DNA from: Saccharum officinarum
Taxonomy: Eukaryota > Streptophyta > Magnoliopsida > Poales > Poaceae
DNA: 64,000 bases
Assembly: GCA_020631735.1 (NCBI GenBank)
Contig: CM036197.1
Span: forward strand, 46,361,880 to 46,425,879
Direction of reading: 5' to 3'
The notes beneath the pieces are model-generated. The model was not told the origin of the DNA. It saw only the letters and a list, made by a program, of their open reading frames with translations, and ran no database searches. Shown piece after piece: positions 20,600 through 32,400 of the stretch; position 1 is the stretch's first letter; the number at the start of each line of letters is the position of its first letter. The position numbers were made by a program, and so were the translations under genes.

Positions 20600-22101
20600 G
20601 GCCTCTCTCTCTCTCTCTCGCCTCAAGAGGCCAGACCACCAGGCGCTTTTGGGCAACCACAAGTCAGGCTCAGTTTTTTTCTTCCCACACAAAAAGAAAA
20701 CAAAACACGAGTCAGTCTCGCAGAGGTCAATTTTTCATCACCGCTCACAAGCCAAGCGCACGTCGCTAAAAACGTCATCAGCGTCGCTGGGATGACGACA
20801 GTCAGATCCCTGCGTAGAGGACGGGCGTGTATTGAATACCACCGCGAGAAGGAGTAGGTAGGGTGGGAACAGACTACCAGAGGACAACAGCCGTTAGAGC
20901 TGGGAAAAAGGGATCTGTTTTGCGTCAGGTGGAAACCCACCTGTTTCCTCCGCAGAACCACCCGTTCCGGTACCGCAACAAAATCCCCAATGCCCCGTGC
21001 GGCGACAAAAACCAACGTCAGTCTCATCTCATTCGTCCCTCCCCTCCCTCTAGAGTCCAGACACCAAACAACGGGAGTTTTAACTCAGGAAATGCCTGGA
21101 AAAGGACGCCTCAGTATAGCACCTACCTTTGCGGTGCAACACTCATCGTGTCGGCAGGAAGCTACGTACGTTCGTGCCTGCTGGTGATACAACGTAGCAC
21201 AAACACTTGTGCTTGCATCAAAACCAATCAGAACGGCAGGGGAAATGGGGGCCCGAAACGCGAGCGAGCAAGAGAGAGAGAAAGGTCAAAAGCGAAGGTT
21301 AGCTTCAACAAAGCTTCAGCACGAGCATCAGGCTACTTGCAGGCAGGATGCTTGCTGTAAAGAAAAGCTGGGGCAGATTAGTGGGGGCGACAGCAAATCG
21401 AGAATGCGATTCCTTTCTTCTGATGGGCTAAACAGCTTCAAGAGCAATTCATGAATTTTCGAGTACGAATCATTCGAAACAGGGGTAGTAAAATGCTCAT
21501 ACCTTTCCGGTTTCTCTGAGACACCGACTGTGCTGGATAAATAAATATTATAGCTCTGCTCCTTGTATATGTAGCATAATAATCCATGGCCCCCCAAAGA
21601 ACCAGACCAAACCGTGCCCATACCCATAAATAGTTCATGCAACGCAAAGCAATATGACCTCTAGATTCAGATTCTGAATATTTCTGAAATGCATATAATT
21701 AAGTGAGAGCGATTACCGAGTCCTAGTTATGAATTCCATGATCGTAAACAAGGGACTCGTTTATTACAACATCAGTCACAAAGGAGGGTAACGTTGGCTG
21801 GATGTGGTCAACTCATCATTTCACAAATAACCTGATAGAGATCCACTATGCTTAATTTTAATGTCTGGAGAATCTAAAAATCAGATCAAATCCCCTGCGA
21901 TTTTTTAGCTTATAAAGTTATTAATTAAGACTGCACTGAACAACTGATGAAAATCCTAGAGAACCAAAGGAACCTGGAGTATCATGTCAAACATAACTCT
22001 GAAATAAGCTCAATCAAATAGGATGCTGTATGAAAACAATGATAACCTGCGCAACAGAGGCTTAAGAGATAGCATAATAAGAAAGCAAACATAACATATT
22101 A
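20600..22101. other. Intergenic DNA without a recognised gene
   Basis: Includes a (CT)n run near 20603-20620 and several overlapping short frames (e.g. 20863-21360, 165 codons) that have no domain, no splice structure and no bias towards one strand. I see no transposon ends here. Confidence 0.4.
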
Positions 22102-22756
22102 CAATGTTTTAAAAAACGCAATTAAACTTCGTTTAATCTCGATTAAACGCTAAACGGATGCCCAACGTCTCGTTTAGGGCCTAGGCGCCCAATTAAACTT
22201 TGGGCGTGCCTAGATGCTGCGTCTACGCGCTAGGCCGCGTGTAGGCGGCGCGGACGCGTGAAAAATTGGCGCTAGGCGTCGCTGGCCGGGTGGGCGGCGG
22301 TCACGCACGCGTGGAGAACGCGAGCGGGAGAGGGCACGCTCATGCGGGAAAAAAGCACAGGCTGTGGGCGGGCTGCACGTGGAAACAGAGCGGGCGGGAG
22401 GGATCAGACTTACTCCTCCTTTCCTTTCCTCACACACGCGAGGCCGTGACCTGCCGCTGCTCTTGCCGCTGGTAGCGAGCGGAGCCCTTGCTCGAGAAAT
22501 CACACAGCCTGGAGGGGGATCGAGGCAGCACATCCAGGTGTTATTACTTAGTACTTACTACTAATCTTGCTCCAAGCAAGAGGTATGATCGCTGTTATTA
22601 CTTCTAGTTGTGTTATTAGTACTGATTTTGCTCTCAGCATCACAAAAATAAAAAAAACCAAAAAACGTTTAATCAGGTTTAATCTACGTTTAAACTTCCT
22701 AAACTCTAAACCTTAGGCTAGCGCACGCCTAGCGTCTAGCGTTTTTTAAAACATTG
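22102..22756. mobile_element. Non-autonomous hAT-type element, 8-bp duplication
   Basis: The ends CAATGTTTTAAAAAACGC and its inverted copy bound a 655-bp element. It is flanked by a perfect 8-bp duplication, ACATATTA (22094-22101 and 22757-22764), diagnostic of the hAT superfamily. Subterminal sequences also mirror each other (TTTAATC, GTTTAA, CTAGGCG-type repeats). The GC-rich centre carries frames on both strands without a transposase domain, so it must be moved in trans. Confidence 0.92.
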
Positions 22757-22882
22757 ACATATTAGCAACCGTTAGTGAGACAGTCAAGCACACAAAAGCA
22801 TAATTATGACAGTAAGAAGTAGATATAAAGGAATGTTGTCTTCCAGTCACAAAAGAGTGTAATTATCGAAACAACAAGAAGC

Positions 22883-22992
22883 AAAAACTAGAAGTGACCA
22901 AAAAAAAATGAACAATTGTTCTGCGAGGTACTTTGTTGAAGTTCGGGGAAAAAAACTAGAAGTGACCAAAAAACAAATGAACAATTGTTCTG
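22883..22992 (+). repeat. Two-copy direct repeat, 68-bp spacing
   Basis: A segment of about 41 bp beginning AAAAACTAGAAGTGACCAAA and ending GAACAATTGTTCTG occurs twice (about 22883-22923 and 22951-22992) with one or two differences. Each copy contains the palindrome GAACAATTGTTC. No gene is associated. Confidence 0.8.
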
Positions 22993-23087
22993 AGGGAAAT
23001 ATGGTTTGTGAAATACCAGAAACTATCAATAGTCAATAACCATTTATAACTGTTAGCTATCAACTGTGGTGACAGTTCCCCACAGAA

Positions 23088-23109
23088 GACAACAACAACA
23101 ACAACAACA
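23088..23109 (+). repeat. AAC microsatellite
   Basis: About seven units of ACA/AAC in intergenic DNA. Confidence 0.85.
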
Positions 23110-24309
23110 TAGCCTTTTGGCAGGCTATGGTTCTCTGCAAACATTTACTCAGAAATTTGTTGATTATACTTTTTAACTAAACTTGGTCAGTTTGGCACTA
23201 TTGCACTACTAGTATACACTAGTTGGACGATTTTTTTTTCCTGTCATTGCTAGTTCAGGGTTAGTGTTCAATCCATGATATTGAAAGAGATTAAGTGAAT
23301 ACCAAGTTTGTGCTGAATCTTTTTAAGCACTGAAGCAAATAAAGAATTGCCAACAAATGCAGTTTGCAGCATGATAAGGCATTTATCTAGATTGAGAAAG
23401 GGGAGTGGGAGGATGTGACAGCAAAGGGTCCAAAAGAGGGTGTCATTAGCCCTTGAATGTAATAAGAAAATTAAATAACAGAAATGTGAAACAGAAGGTG
23501 CCTAGGCTGGCCTTGGCCATCCAGCACATTAGAAGTCCAACCCTGGACTTGGGACTCCCCCTGCCACTGCTCACCAGATGCCACCCTCCGTGCACTAATT
23601 GCCTCCAAGTGTGCTTCCGACTCTAGTGGAACTAGTACAATGTTTTAGAAATTGCAAATTGGCAAGCGATGTTTGATTAATTAGTCAGTGCCAAGTGTCA
23701 ACTGTATTACTTCAAATATAGCAGGCATCTATAATATCCAAAGACAGCATTGCACAACAGACCAATACAGAACAATGAGCCAGTGATAAGATCATCAGAA
23801 GCAATACTAATTCTGCTGATGAAATAAACACAATTACACAATACTACTACTTTCATGTCATCAGAAGAAAAGGACAGTTGCATGTACAAGGATTAAAATT
23901 TATTAATATGGATCCACCAAATGGTTTCATCTTGGTCTATTCATGATTCACATGATGATTTGACACTACAAAGGCCAGCAGCCTTCTAATCTACCAGCAG
24001 TAAGAATAAATTCTAGTAATCTAACCTTTAGTGACCTATTGAGTCTAATAGGAACATTGCAAGAACAATCTTTTTTCATATATTCTGAGTGTGCAAATAT
24101 GAACAGTATATCCTAACATAGACAATTCATGAAAAAAAATCAACATAAAGTGGGAAAGTTCAGAAAACGAAGGCGTAAAGTAATTAGTAATCCAGTTATG
24201 AAATGTCAAGGCATGACCAGTGTCACAGTAAGGCTGACACAAGAAAGACCTCCAAATGTTATGCTTCAATTTCACAAAACTCTTCAAGGTATGAATGAAC
24301 ACTAATTCC
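23110..24309. other. AT-rich intergenic stretch, nothing recognised
   Basis: No coding frame above background, no inverted termini and no RNA gene seen. It may include the distal 3' UTR or 3' UTR introns of the minus-strand RRM gene, which cannot be traced from sequence alone. Confidence 0.35.
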
Positions 24310-24600
24310 CAGAGATACCATATGTCAACCATCCCTCAGAGGCTCAGACCAAACCATCTCTTGGATTATATAAACCACTTACCATTCAAGTTATTTTGCG
24401 CAGCTACTGTTAAACACTGGGCAAATTTAGAAATAAACTTAAAAGTGCAACAAAGCACAGAGATACCATATGTCAACCATCCCTCAGACAAAACCATCTC
24501 TTTTATGGGATTATATCAACCACTTACCATTCAAGCTATTTTGCGCGGCTACTGTTAAACACTGGGCAAATTTAGATATAAACTTAAAAGTGCAACAGAA
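24310..24600. repeat. Tandem duplication, period about 148 bp
   Basis: The segment beginning CAGAGATACCATATGTCAAC at 24310 is repeated at 24458 and runs to about 24600, through CACTGGGCAAATTTAGA and AAAAGTGCAACA. The copies differ by a few substitutions and small indels (AGGCTCAG present only in copy 1; TTTATG only in copy 2). It lies downstream of the RRM gene, possibly inside its 3' UTR intron. Confidence 0.9.
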
Positions 24601-25205
24601 CTTCAACACATTTAAGAGCTTAAATATCGTGGTCGCCGAACCCAACATCAAAGAAGAAATTTCCAGGTTTAAGGCAAAAGCCATAAATATCCCATAGCTC
24701 CAAACAGCACAGCAACTGCAGTTAAAATGTCTCCGATTGTGCCCACAAAACCATTTGACATGGTTGATAAGACCAGGTAACAGGCAACTAGTAAAAATAC
24801 AGATATTTTGATACATGAAACCCAGTACAGATCCACGAAATACATAATGAAGTCGCAGTAGCAAAACTACACCTTACGCAATAAAACAACATAATCCTTC
24901 AAGAAAGTTCCTCCTTCAAATACTGCTACAAAGGCATCTGATTCAAATCCAGTTGTAAAATTCAACAGCAGGAAGCCTTTCGCAACATTTTGGCACCAAT
25001 ATAGACTTAAAAGCCATCCGAATGCAAAACCACATGAACGAACCATGACCCGCAGATGCCAAACTAAGATAGAAGGAAAATAATCAGATGACTGTAAGAA
25101 CAAGATCAACAAATCACAAAGAATGCATAGAGAATGAAGGAAATCGAAGCAATATAGTAAAGATGGGTCATAAAACAATGTTGAGAGTTGATATACCTAG
25201 TACTG

Positions 25206-26783
25206 TCAATATCCACCCTGAAAACCAGTGCCTCCAATCTGAGCCTGGCCCTGCCCAGCTGCCCCAGCCTGATAACCAGCAGCACTGGCAGCGGCGGCGG
25301 CCGCTGCAGTGCTTGTCTGGGTAGTTGCTTGGCCAACCTGAAACCCAGGTGGCCCTTGAAAACCAGGAGGAGCTCCAGCTCCTTGATATGCAGCCGCTGC
25401 TGCTTGAACACCAGCTGCATTTGGGAAAGCTGCACCTCCTGCTCCAAATGCCTGTGCCCCAAAACCCTGAGCTCCAAAACCCGTAAGACCAGCTGTGTGT
25501 GCCTGCTGCCCCCCTGCACCTAATGCAGCAGCAGCGAAGGCCGGATTCATAGCAGCAAGCATGGCTGGCGTCATCCCTAGTGCAGCTGGGTTCTGCATTG
25601 CTGCTATCATGGCAAGCATTGCATTGGGTTGAGCAAATGCCTGTTGCTGTGCACCTAATCCAAGCATAGCAGCTTGCTGTGCAAAACTCATGTCAGGAAC
25701 CGCAGTAGCACCATATGCTGATGCATCATATGGGCTAATGGCAGCACTGGCAGGAGCAGTCATCTGCGCGGCGGCGGCGGCGGCCACAGATGCAGTAGTG
25801 GGATTGGAGTTAGCATTTGTATTCGTTCCAGATGAGCCCTTGGTCCTCCCATCTATGGCTTTCTGCACATTGAGCGTCTTGCCATCAAAATTCTTCATTG
25901 GCTCCTCCAAAGCGCGGCGAGCACTATCTGCAGACTTGTAAACAAACAATGCAAATCCCTTTGGTTTGCCAGTGTTCTTGTCAAAGCCCAACGGGCCCTC
26001 TTCAATCTCACCAAATTGTGCAAAGTACTCATATAGGCGGTCCACGTCCACATCAGAATGCACATTACCAACAAATATCTTGCGCTGCATATTATCTGGT
26101 TGCGACGATGAGGAACCAGAAGCGTTGGTGGTGGTATTGGAGCTAGAGTTGGCATTGGTGTTGGCGTTGGAGCTAGGGTTCTGAGACTGAGAAGCTGGAG
26201 GCGCGGGACCTGAGGCGGCGAGGTGGCAGAAAGCAAGACGACCTCCGATTTGGAGCTGAGGGCGGCTGAGGGCGCGGAGCGCAGAGCGGCGGGAGCGGAA
26301 GAGGACGAACCCGTAGCCCTTGGATCTGCCGGACTGCTTGTCAGAGATGACGCGGCAGTCCTCGAGCTCGCCGAAGCGCGAGAATGCGGAGCGGAGGTCC
26401 TCAGCGCCGGCGCCCCAGCCGAGGCCGTGGACGAAGAGCTTCCTGCTGGCGGGGTCGGCCTCCGCGGCGCGGCGCACGGCCGCCATCGTGGCGGGGCTCG
26501 CCTCCGCCGCCGTCCGGAGCAGCGCGACGAGCTGCTCCCGCGACAGCGGCTCGAGCAGCTTGGCGATGTCCTCCGCGTCGTCCTCGTCGTCGCCGGCGCC
26601 CTCGTCCTCGTCCTCGTCGGCGGCGGTGGGCTCGGGCGGGTCGTCAGTGATGGGGAAGTAGATGGTGCCGCGGGGCTTGGGCTCTAAGGACGCCGGCTCC
26701 TGGCGGTGGTTGCTGGCGGCTGCCTCGGCGGCGGCGGCGGCGGCGGACTCGGCGGGATCGGCCTTGCGCTTCTTCGGCGCCAT
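25206..26783 (-). CDS. UBP1-associated protein 2-like, two RRMs
   Basis: Nuclear RNA-binding proteins of this family (UBA2/RBM-type) bind U-rich 3' UTR sequences, affect mRNA stability and act in stress and senescence responses. One coding exon of 525 residues. A basic start (MAPKKRKAD, a nuclear signal) is followed by an acidic stretch (about 52-72), a conserved EDIAKLLEPLSREQLVALL helix region (about 71-90), RRM1 at about 115-190 (RNP2 KLFVHGLG, RNP1 KGYGFVLF), a Ser/Asn/Thr linker (about 198-230), RRM2 at about 235-312 (RNP2 KIFVGNVH, RNP1 KGFALFVY) and an Ala/Gly/Gln-rich tail to the end. The order and length match the plant family. The stop is 9 nt before a good donor (CTAG/GTATATC at 25197), so the 3' UTR is probably spliced, as known for several UBA2 genes. 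Long frames on the opposite strand are mirror effects of GC-rich codons. Confidence 0.94.
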   Translation of the reverse strand: MAPKKRKADPAESAAAAAAEAAASNHRQEPASLEPKPRGTIYFPITDDPPEPTAADEDEDEGAGDDEDDAEDIAKLLEPLSREQLVALLRTAAEASPATMAAVRRAAEADPASRKLFVHGLGWGAGAEDLRSAFSRFGELEDCRVISDKQSGRSKGYGFVLFRSRRSALRALSRPQLQIGGRLAFCHLAASGPAPPASQSQNPSSNANTNANSSSNTTTNASGSSSSQPDNMQRKIFVGNVHSDVDVDRLYEYFAQFGEIEEGPLGFDKNTGKPKGFALFVYKSADSARRALEEPMKNFDGKTLNVQKAIDGRTKGSSGTNTNANSNPTTASVAAAAAAQMTAPASAAISPYDASAYGATAVPDMSFAQQAAMLGLGAQQQAFAQPNAMLAMIAAMQNPAALGMTPAMLAAMNPAFAAAALGAGGQQAHTAGLTGFGAQGFGAQAFGAGGAAFPNAAGVQAAAAAYQGAGAPPGFQGPPGFQVGQATTQTSTAAAAAAASAAGYQAGAAGQGQAQIGGTGFQGGY

Positions 26784-27320
26784 CGGGGAGCGAGCTAGGG
26801 TTTAGGCGCAAGCTTGCGGAGGAGATTGGGATTTCCGGACAACACTAGTGAGTCAGAAGGAAAGGAGGTGGAATAAATACACCAGGCCTTGATTAACGGC
26901 GGCCTGGCGGCGCCGAAAAGCCCGTGATAATTGAGCCTTAATGCAGAAGCCCTTACTGGAGGCCCACTAGCAGCCCTAAGTTTTTTTCTTCTTTGGAGAG
27001 GCCGCATAGTGAAAGTGTTCGTCGCCGAATTTTTGGGTCCATCAGTGCAGCCAAACTGTATCGATTTCGGAACAGCAGGCAGCAATAGCAACAGGCAGGT
27101 GGTGCGTTCCTACAGCCACAGCGCAACCACAATTTCGTATATGTTTGTAAAAAGGAATGACATCGCAGTAAAATGTGCTAACATCTGCTCTCTTCGTCGC
27201 AAAAGAAGGAGAAAAACTCAGAGTCATTTATATCATTGAACTAATCTTAAGCTCTACTAGAACAGAAGCCAATTACCGCAGAAATCTGACCAAATTGAAT
27301 GAAAATCGTGCAAGCACCTA
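26784..27320. promoter_or_regulatory. 5' UTR and promoter region of the RRM gene
   Basis: Just upstream of the start (minus strand) the leader contains AAACCCTAGCTCGCTCC, with a telo-box-like motif at 26797-26804. Further out the sequence is mixed and then AT-rich. No clear TATA box could be assigned; open frames on either strand here have no support. Confidence 0.35.
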
Positions 27321-27553
27321 CCCCTTATGTTCCAAAATAAACACACGTCTCCCTTCTTGATGTTAAGTTTGATTAAGAATATAGAAAATAGTATCAACCG
27401 TATCTCTAAATAAATTTATTATGAAAAAATATATTTCATGCTCCATCTAATGATACTTGTTATAGAGTATATTTTTGTATATATATTTGATCAAATTTTT
27501 TAAAAAAATGACTCTAAAAAGCGAGATGTATGTTTATTTTGGGAAGGAAGGAG
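27321..27553. mobile_element. Stowaway-like MITE
   Basis: CCCCTTATGTTCCAAAATAA at the left and, inverted, CTCCTTCCTTCCCAAAATAA at the right are imperfect inverted ends. They are flanked by TA (27319-27320 and 27554-27555). About 233 bp, AT-rich, noncoding; same size class as 2890-3123. Confidence 0.75.
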
Positions 27554-27555
27554 TA

Positions 27556-29235
27556 GTAAAGAAAAAAAAAAGCACAAGCAAATAGCGTTGAGAACTGCTC
27601 CAGCCCTCCAGTACTATGCAAAGTCAAAACAAAAAAGGCATAACGATTCCACTGACTCATGGGTTGCATCTTGCATGCATTGCTCTTTGCTCAGCAGCCA
27701 CAGCTACACTCTCCTTAAAGGTGCACGAACAATTCAAGGCCGGCCATGGTGACGCACACAGCGTTCTTCCTCTCCACAACTTGAGGCTTCCTGTGCGCTG
27801 TGCCCACTCCTCTGGAGACAGTGCGCCCCATGGGGCCTGCAGTGCACGCATGGGCATGACTGAGATGGCTCACGGGGAGCCTACCGACCCAACCCAGCCT
27901 CCCGGTGCCTGTCCAGATAAAGAATATGTGAGGTAGAGATGGCATTGCCTGCTCCATTCTCTCCATACACTGTCCAAATTATTGGCTCCAGTGGGGCATG
28001 GTATTTCTTGATTGGATGTCCCACCAATTCGTTCTTTGCTGGAGGCCCGGAGCCTCGCTCTCTTGTCCTCCGATTTTCTTTCTTTTTTTCAGAAAGAAAA
28101 GGCATGCATGCTGCTATCCAATGATCCCGTTCATATATGCATCACAAATATGTTGGCAGCTTCAGAAAAGAAAAGGAAGAGACTGCAGCAGTGGGTTACT
28201 GGCGCTGCACAGTGTGCTTGCTGACAGCAGATAAGTATGGTATCGAAAAGAAAGGTTGTTTGATTATCATGTGGTTGTTGCTCATGGAGATGAGGATGAT
28301 ATTAACTTAAGACCTGATGAAAAAAAAAGCCTGTCCAATAATTGATGCGTCGATCTCCTTCCTGGCCACGGAAGATTGATGAAGCAAGTAGCATGGAGAC
28401 AATTGTGCACCATTTTTAAACCAAGAGAGAGAGGAAGAGATACGTGTGTGTATCCAAGACACGTAGCAAGGAGTGGTCATATTGACCGTTGCATATTGTT
28501 AATGCTGTCCATGCATGAAACATATCTTGTAAACATACCTAACAGGATTGTTCATGCAAGCGGCAAGCCTACACAAAGTCAGTCAAAAAGCTGGGGTTTC
28601 CTAAGCTCCTTGGACCAACACGAAATGCCTTCCTTCGTCCAGTGAGCAGCTCTGCAGCTGCACGCCTTGATACCCATGCCATGATGATCTAGCCTTTTAG
28701 GTATGCAAATGGACAGTAAAGTAACGGCACGCAGTCTATGTCTATCCAGCTATCCAAGACGATCCCACAAAAAAAAAATGCTATCCAAGACGAGCTTGCG
28801 TCTCCCTCTCCTCCAACTGCCAAGATTTCCTGACCCTCTCTCCGTCTCCGTGCTGCTGAGTAGATTTGCGTTCCTGACTGACGTGAGGACGAAGAAACCG
28901 AGTCAGTTTGGCTTTGTCACCCATCGCAATGGCACTGCAGAGTAAGGCCGGATTCAGAGTTTCAGACATTTTTAGCTTCTCGTCAGACTGAATGAAAATA
29001 ATTTTTGTCGGAAAATTTCTGAAGATTTTCATGGCTGAATGATATATCCATCTCAAGAAAGCTTGTGCCATCACGTATTGCTGCTAGACTGGTTTCAGGT
29101 CAACTTTTGCAGAGATATACCCATGCGTATGCGCATATACCCTGAAGAAGACCCATCGGTGCTAGCCCTTTTGAACTTTCAGTCCTCCTTAGCTACAAGT
29201 ATGAACAGCACGCTGATCATGTCGGCCACGCAGAG
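27556..29235. other. Intergenic DNA without a recognised gene
   Basis: Several short frames occur on both strands (up to 106 codons, 27616-27936), none with a domain or splice partner. No repeat ends or RNA genes were seen. Confidence 0.4.
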
Positions 29236-29480
29236 TTTTTTTTTTCTCGAATACGTAAAGGTTTGCGTATCATTGTATTAAGTAGAAGAGTTTAAACAGA
29301 TATACAACGCGCTTTATCGAGCGTCAAAGGAGGTCGACCTAACCCAACCGTAACTGGACCATCCTAATAAAATATCTTTTGTTGCGATATTACATGAAAG
29401 GAAACAACCAAAACCGACGCAGCGGTGCAACCTAGGAGGTGGCCTTGCGTCCTCATAGCTGCCTGAACGGGCCTTTTCCA
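29236..29480 (-). mobile_element. 3' end of a non-LTR retroelement (LINE-type fragment)
   Basis: On the minus strand the sequence ends CTTAATACAATGATACGC...GTATTCGAGAAAAAAAAAAA, a form common at the poly(A)-tailed 3' ends of grass LINE-type elements. Only a tail and about 200 bp of 3' UTR-like sequence are visible, so it is 5'-truncated. The left limit is the A run; the other limit is uncertain. Confidence 0.5.
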
Positions 29481-32400
29481 ACGGCCCGGAAGAGCGCGTC
29501 CATCGCCTCGGCCTCCAACGCAGTCAGGTTGCCATCGAAGAGCCTGTCAAAGGCCTCCACCTTCGACGCTGATGGCGCTATTGATGTAGTCCATACGCTG
29601 CATGATCAGCACCTCACCTCGTTTGAAAGCAGGTACTCGGGACAGGCTTGCCAAACGCATTTTCTTCTCGAGCCACAGGTAGACTGGCAGATAGACGAAC
29701 GACCAAAAGCGCAAGAAAAGACACTGGGATCGACAGATCGCCTCCTTGTTTATTTCTGAATGGGTTCAGGTTCACTTCACAAGATGTCACGCCTGACGAT
29801 ATAATGGCCTCGGCAACCTCGATGTGAAACAGCTCGGAGAGACTATGGTATCAGAGAATCGTCCCATGGTACAAACCAATAGGCAAGTTCTGTTCTGCTT
29901 ATATTAATCCTGCACAAATGCAAGATCATATATAGTAGCAACTTGCAGCAAAGCCATCACTCGCCATCAGCTTAGGCCACATCTACTCACTGATCAATAC
30001 TCTAGGCATAAAAGGCCAAGATCCGGCGTTACTTTGCATTGGGATCGAAATACTACGTTCGTTTCCTGCTTTTTCACTGCCTTTTGCAATTAAGTAGCTT
30101 ATCACTGTGCCCTCTGGCTCGTTGATTGCAAGGTTCTTTTGATCCTATATGAGAAACGATGACGAGCACAGACCGGCCATTGTTTCCATTCCCTTTTATT
30201 TTCCCGTTTTTAAAACTGCATGATGTTAACTTTTGGAGATTTGGACACCCACACACACATGCATACAAATTGTCCTGTGTATTTTCAGTAATCTTTGATG
30301 AAACATAACTAAACTAAGGTAGAATGGAGGCTGTATGTAGCACTGTAGATATCTATCCGGATGAAAAACATCGTGTTTAGGACAAGATTTAGTCAAAACC
30401 ATAGAGACTACAAACCTCATCTTTGAAATTAGAGTAAAGTCCGATTTACCTCTGAACTAATATCTGAATTTGAGAAAGCCACTCAACTTTAATATCCAAC
30501 AACATACATGCAACTTTCAAAACCGGGTAAAATATTGAACGCGTGTAGAATTGTATTGAAAAATACTTGCCAAAACTCATAAATTGTGAAGGATTTTAAG
30601 AATGTATTAGCAGTATTTTTATTTTTACTAGAGGAAGGAGGAGGTTCAATCGCTGCTCACGTGGGAATCTTAGTCATATTCCATTATGCTTGTTGGCTCG
30701 GTGAAACGGAGTAGAACGCCTCATGTAGTCATGTACTATGTATGGAGATACAGCCTTACCGTTCCTTTGCTTTTGGTAGTGCTCCTGCAACTTTCTTTAG
30801 TTTAACTTTCATCTCTGAATTGTTTTCATGCGAGTTCAATTCACGTCTTGTTCGTTGCTTTGCTAGGCTACCAAGTTGATGATTTAGTTATGGTTCCCCC
30901 AGACACTTGAGATCACAAAGTTAAAACTTGCCAGAGTCAGAGATAATGCCATGCTCAAACAAGTAGCAGATGTATAATGTATGTACATCCATATCTGATC
31001 ATAAAGTCCCAATGCAGAGGTTTGGATGGCAACTTTCCAGAATGATTTTTTTCTCCTGTCAGAATGGGTACCTGAACCCTGCCTCAATTCAGACTTGAGG
31101 TAGCTGATGAGCTGCCGCCCAAGCCCAGACAAGTTTGGTCCCACCAGGTCGTTCAACGCATCATCAGATGCCGTCAATCCAAATTCTTATTCCGCTTCTC
31201 CAATCTACCGCTGCCTGCTTCTGCCTGCCGAAAGGTAGCCAACCGGAATCCTCGACGCTGAAGAAACCTGAAAAAATGCGTCTTGAAAGTAAGCAGTTCC
31301 TTTTTATTTTTCCCCTTCAGATCAGCACAGAGGAGAGGGTACGATCTGCGCTTTATGATCTTTGCAACCCTAACTGCCCTGAAAATCTGAAATCAAACGG
31401 CTGCATCTGATGTCTGAGTGGGGGATTTTTTTTCCTGATGAATCCGCTAGCTGCCCTTCCTGAATATTTTACTCAGGTCAGGTCCCGATTAACTCGAGGT
31501 TTATAAAATTTTCCCCCCAACTTTTTACCATAAATTTTCCCTGAAATCTTACAGAACATCATGAACATCGGAAAGGAGGGCAAAAAAGGCCAGGGAAAAG
31601 AAGGGCGCAAACCAATCAAGCCAAAAGGAAAGCAAGGCGACGAAGGAATCAAGCAGTCACAGCCACGACCATTGCTGCAACGCATTCTCACTCCAAAAGG
31701 AGGCAGAAAAAACACCCAGCTGATGTAGACATGCATGAACAAATAATGCTGGCATCAGCAAGCAGGGCCCCCTGCCACAACACCCCCCCCCTCCCCTTGC
31801 ATTAAGGTTCAGCAGTTTCCATATATTAGCACGACTTCATCATTGTGGCCTAATTATACTACTAATTGATCCTTCATAGTGCTTTATCTTATCTCTTCTT
31901 CTTTAGGTTGCCCGTCGAAAGGCTCCTCTTCTTTTGCGCCTTTTTGGCAAAGGAGAATTCTTTGTCGTCGCGCACCAACGTTACGCGATTCACAAAAGAG
32001 TAGGTGCCCCCACTAGGCATATTATATTCCTCTTCGTTTTGTTTGTTTTGCTTTGCTTTGGATCAGATTATTATGCAGTGTAATTTCCTCTTGCTTTTGG
32101 AAAAGTATGGGCAATGATTGCGAATAGTGGGACGACTTAGACCCGCTAATTAGTAGACGACATAGTGTTACAAAATAAAACTCTTAAGAGACTTATGCCT
32201 TGTTTCAAGTCTTCGACTGAATGTCGTGTTTGAATACAGTTTCTCGTTACCAAGATAGGTATTTCTACTGTATAATTAATTGACTGATCAACATGATGTG
32301 TTCTTCCCAACAAGACTATTAAGTATCGACACCGTTGGGTTAGCAAAAAATGTTAGCACCACCACCACTGCAGAAAGCACTGAGGAATTGGAGACAGGTA

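Noticed and set aside
26223..26687. Plus-strand ORFs over the RRM gene
   Set aside because: They are antisense shadows of a GC-rich exon; the minus-strand frame has two clear RRMs.
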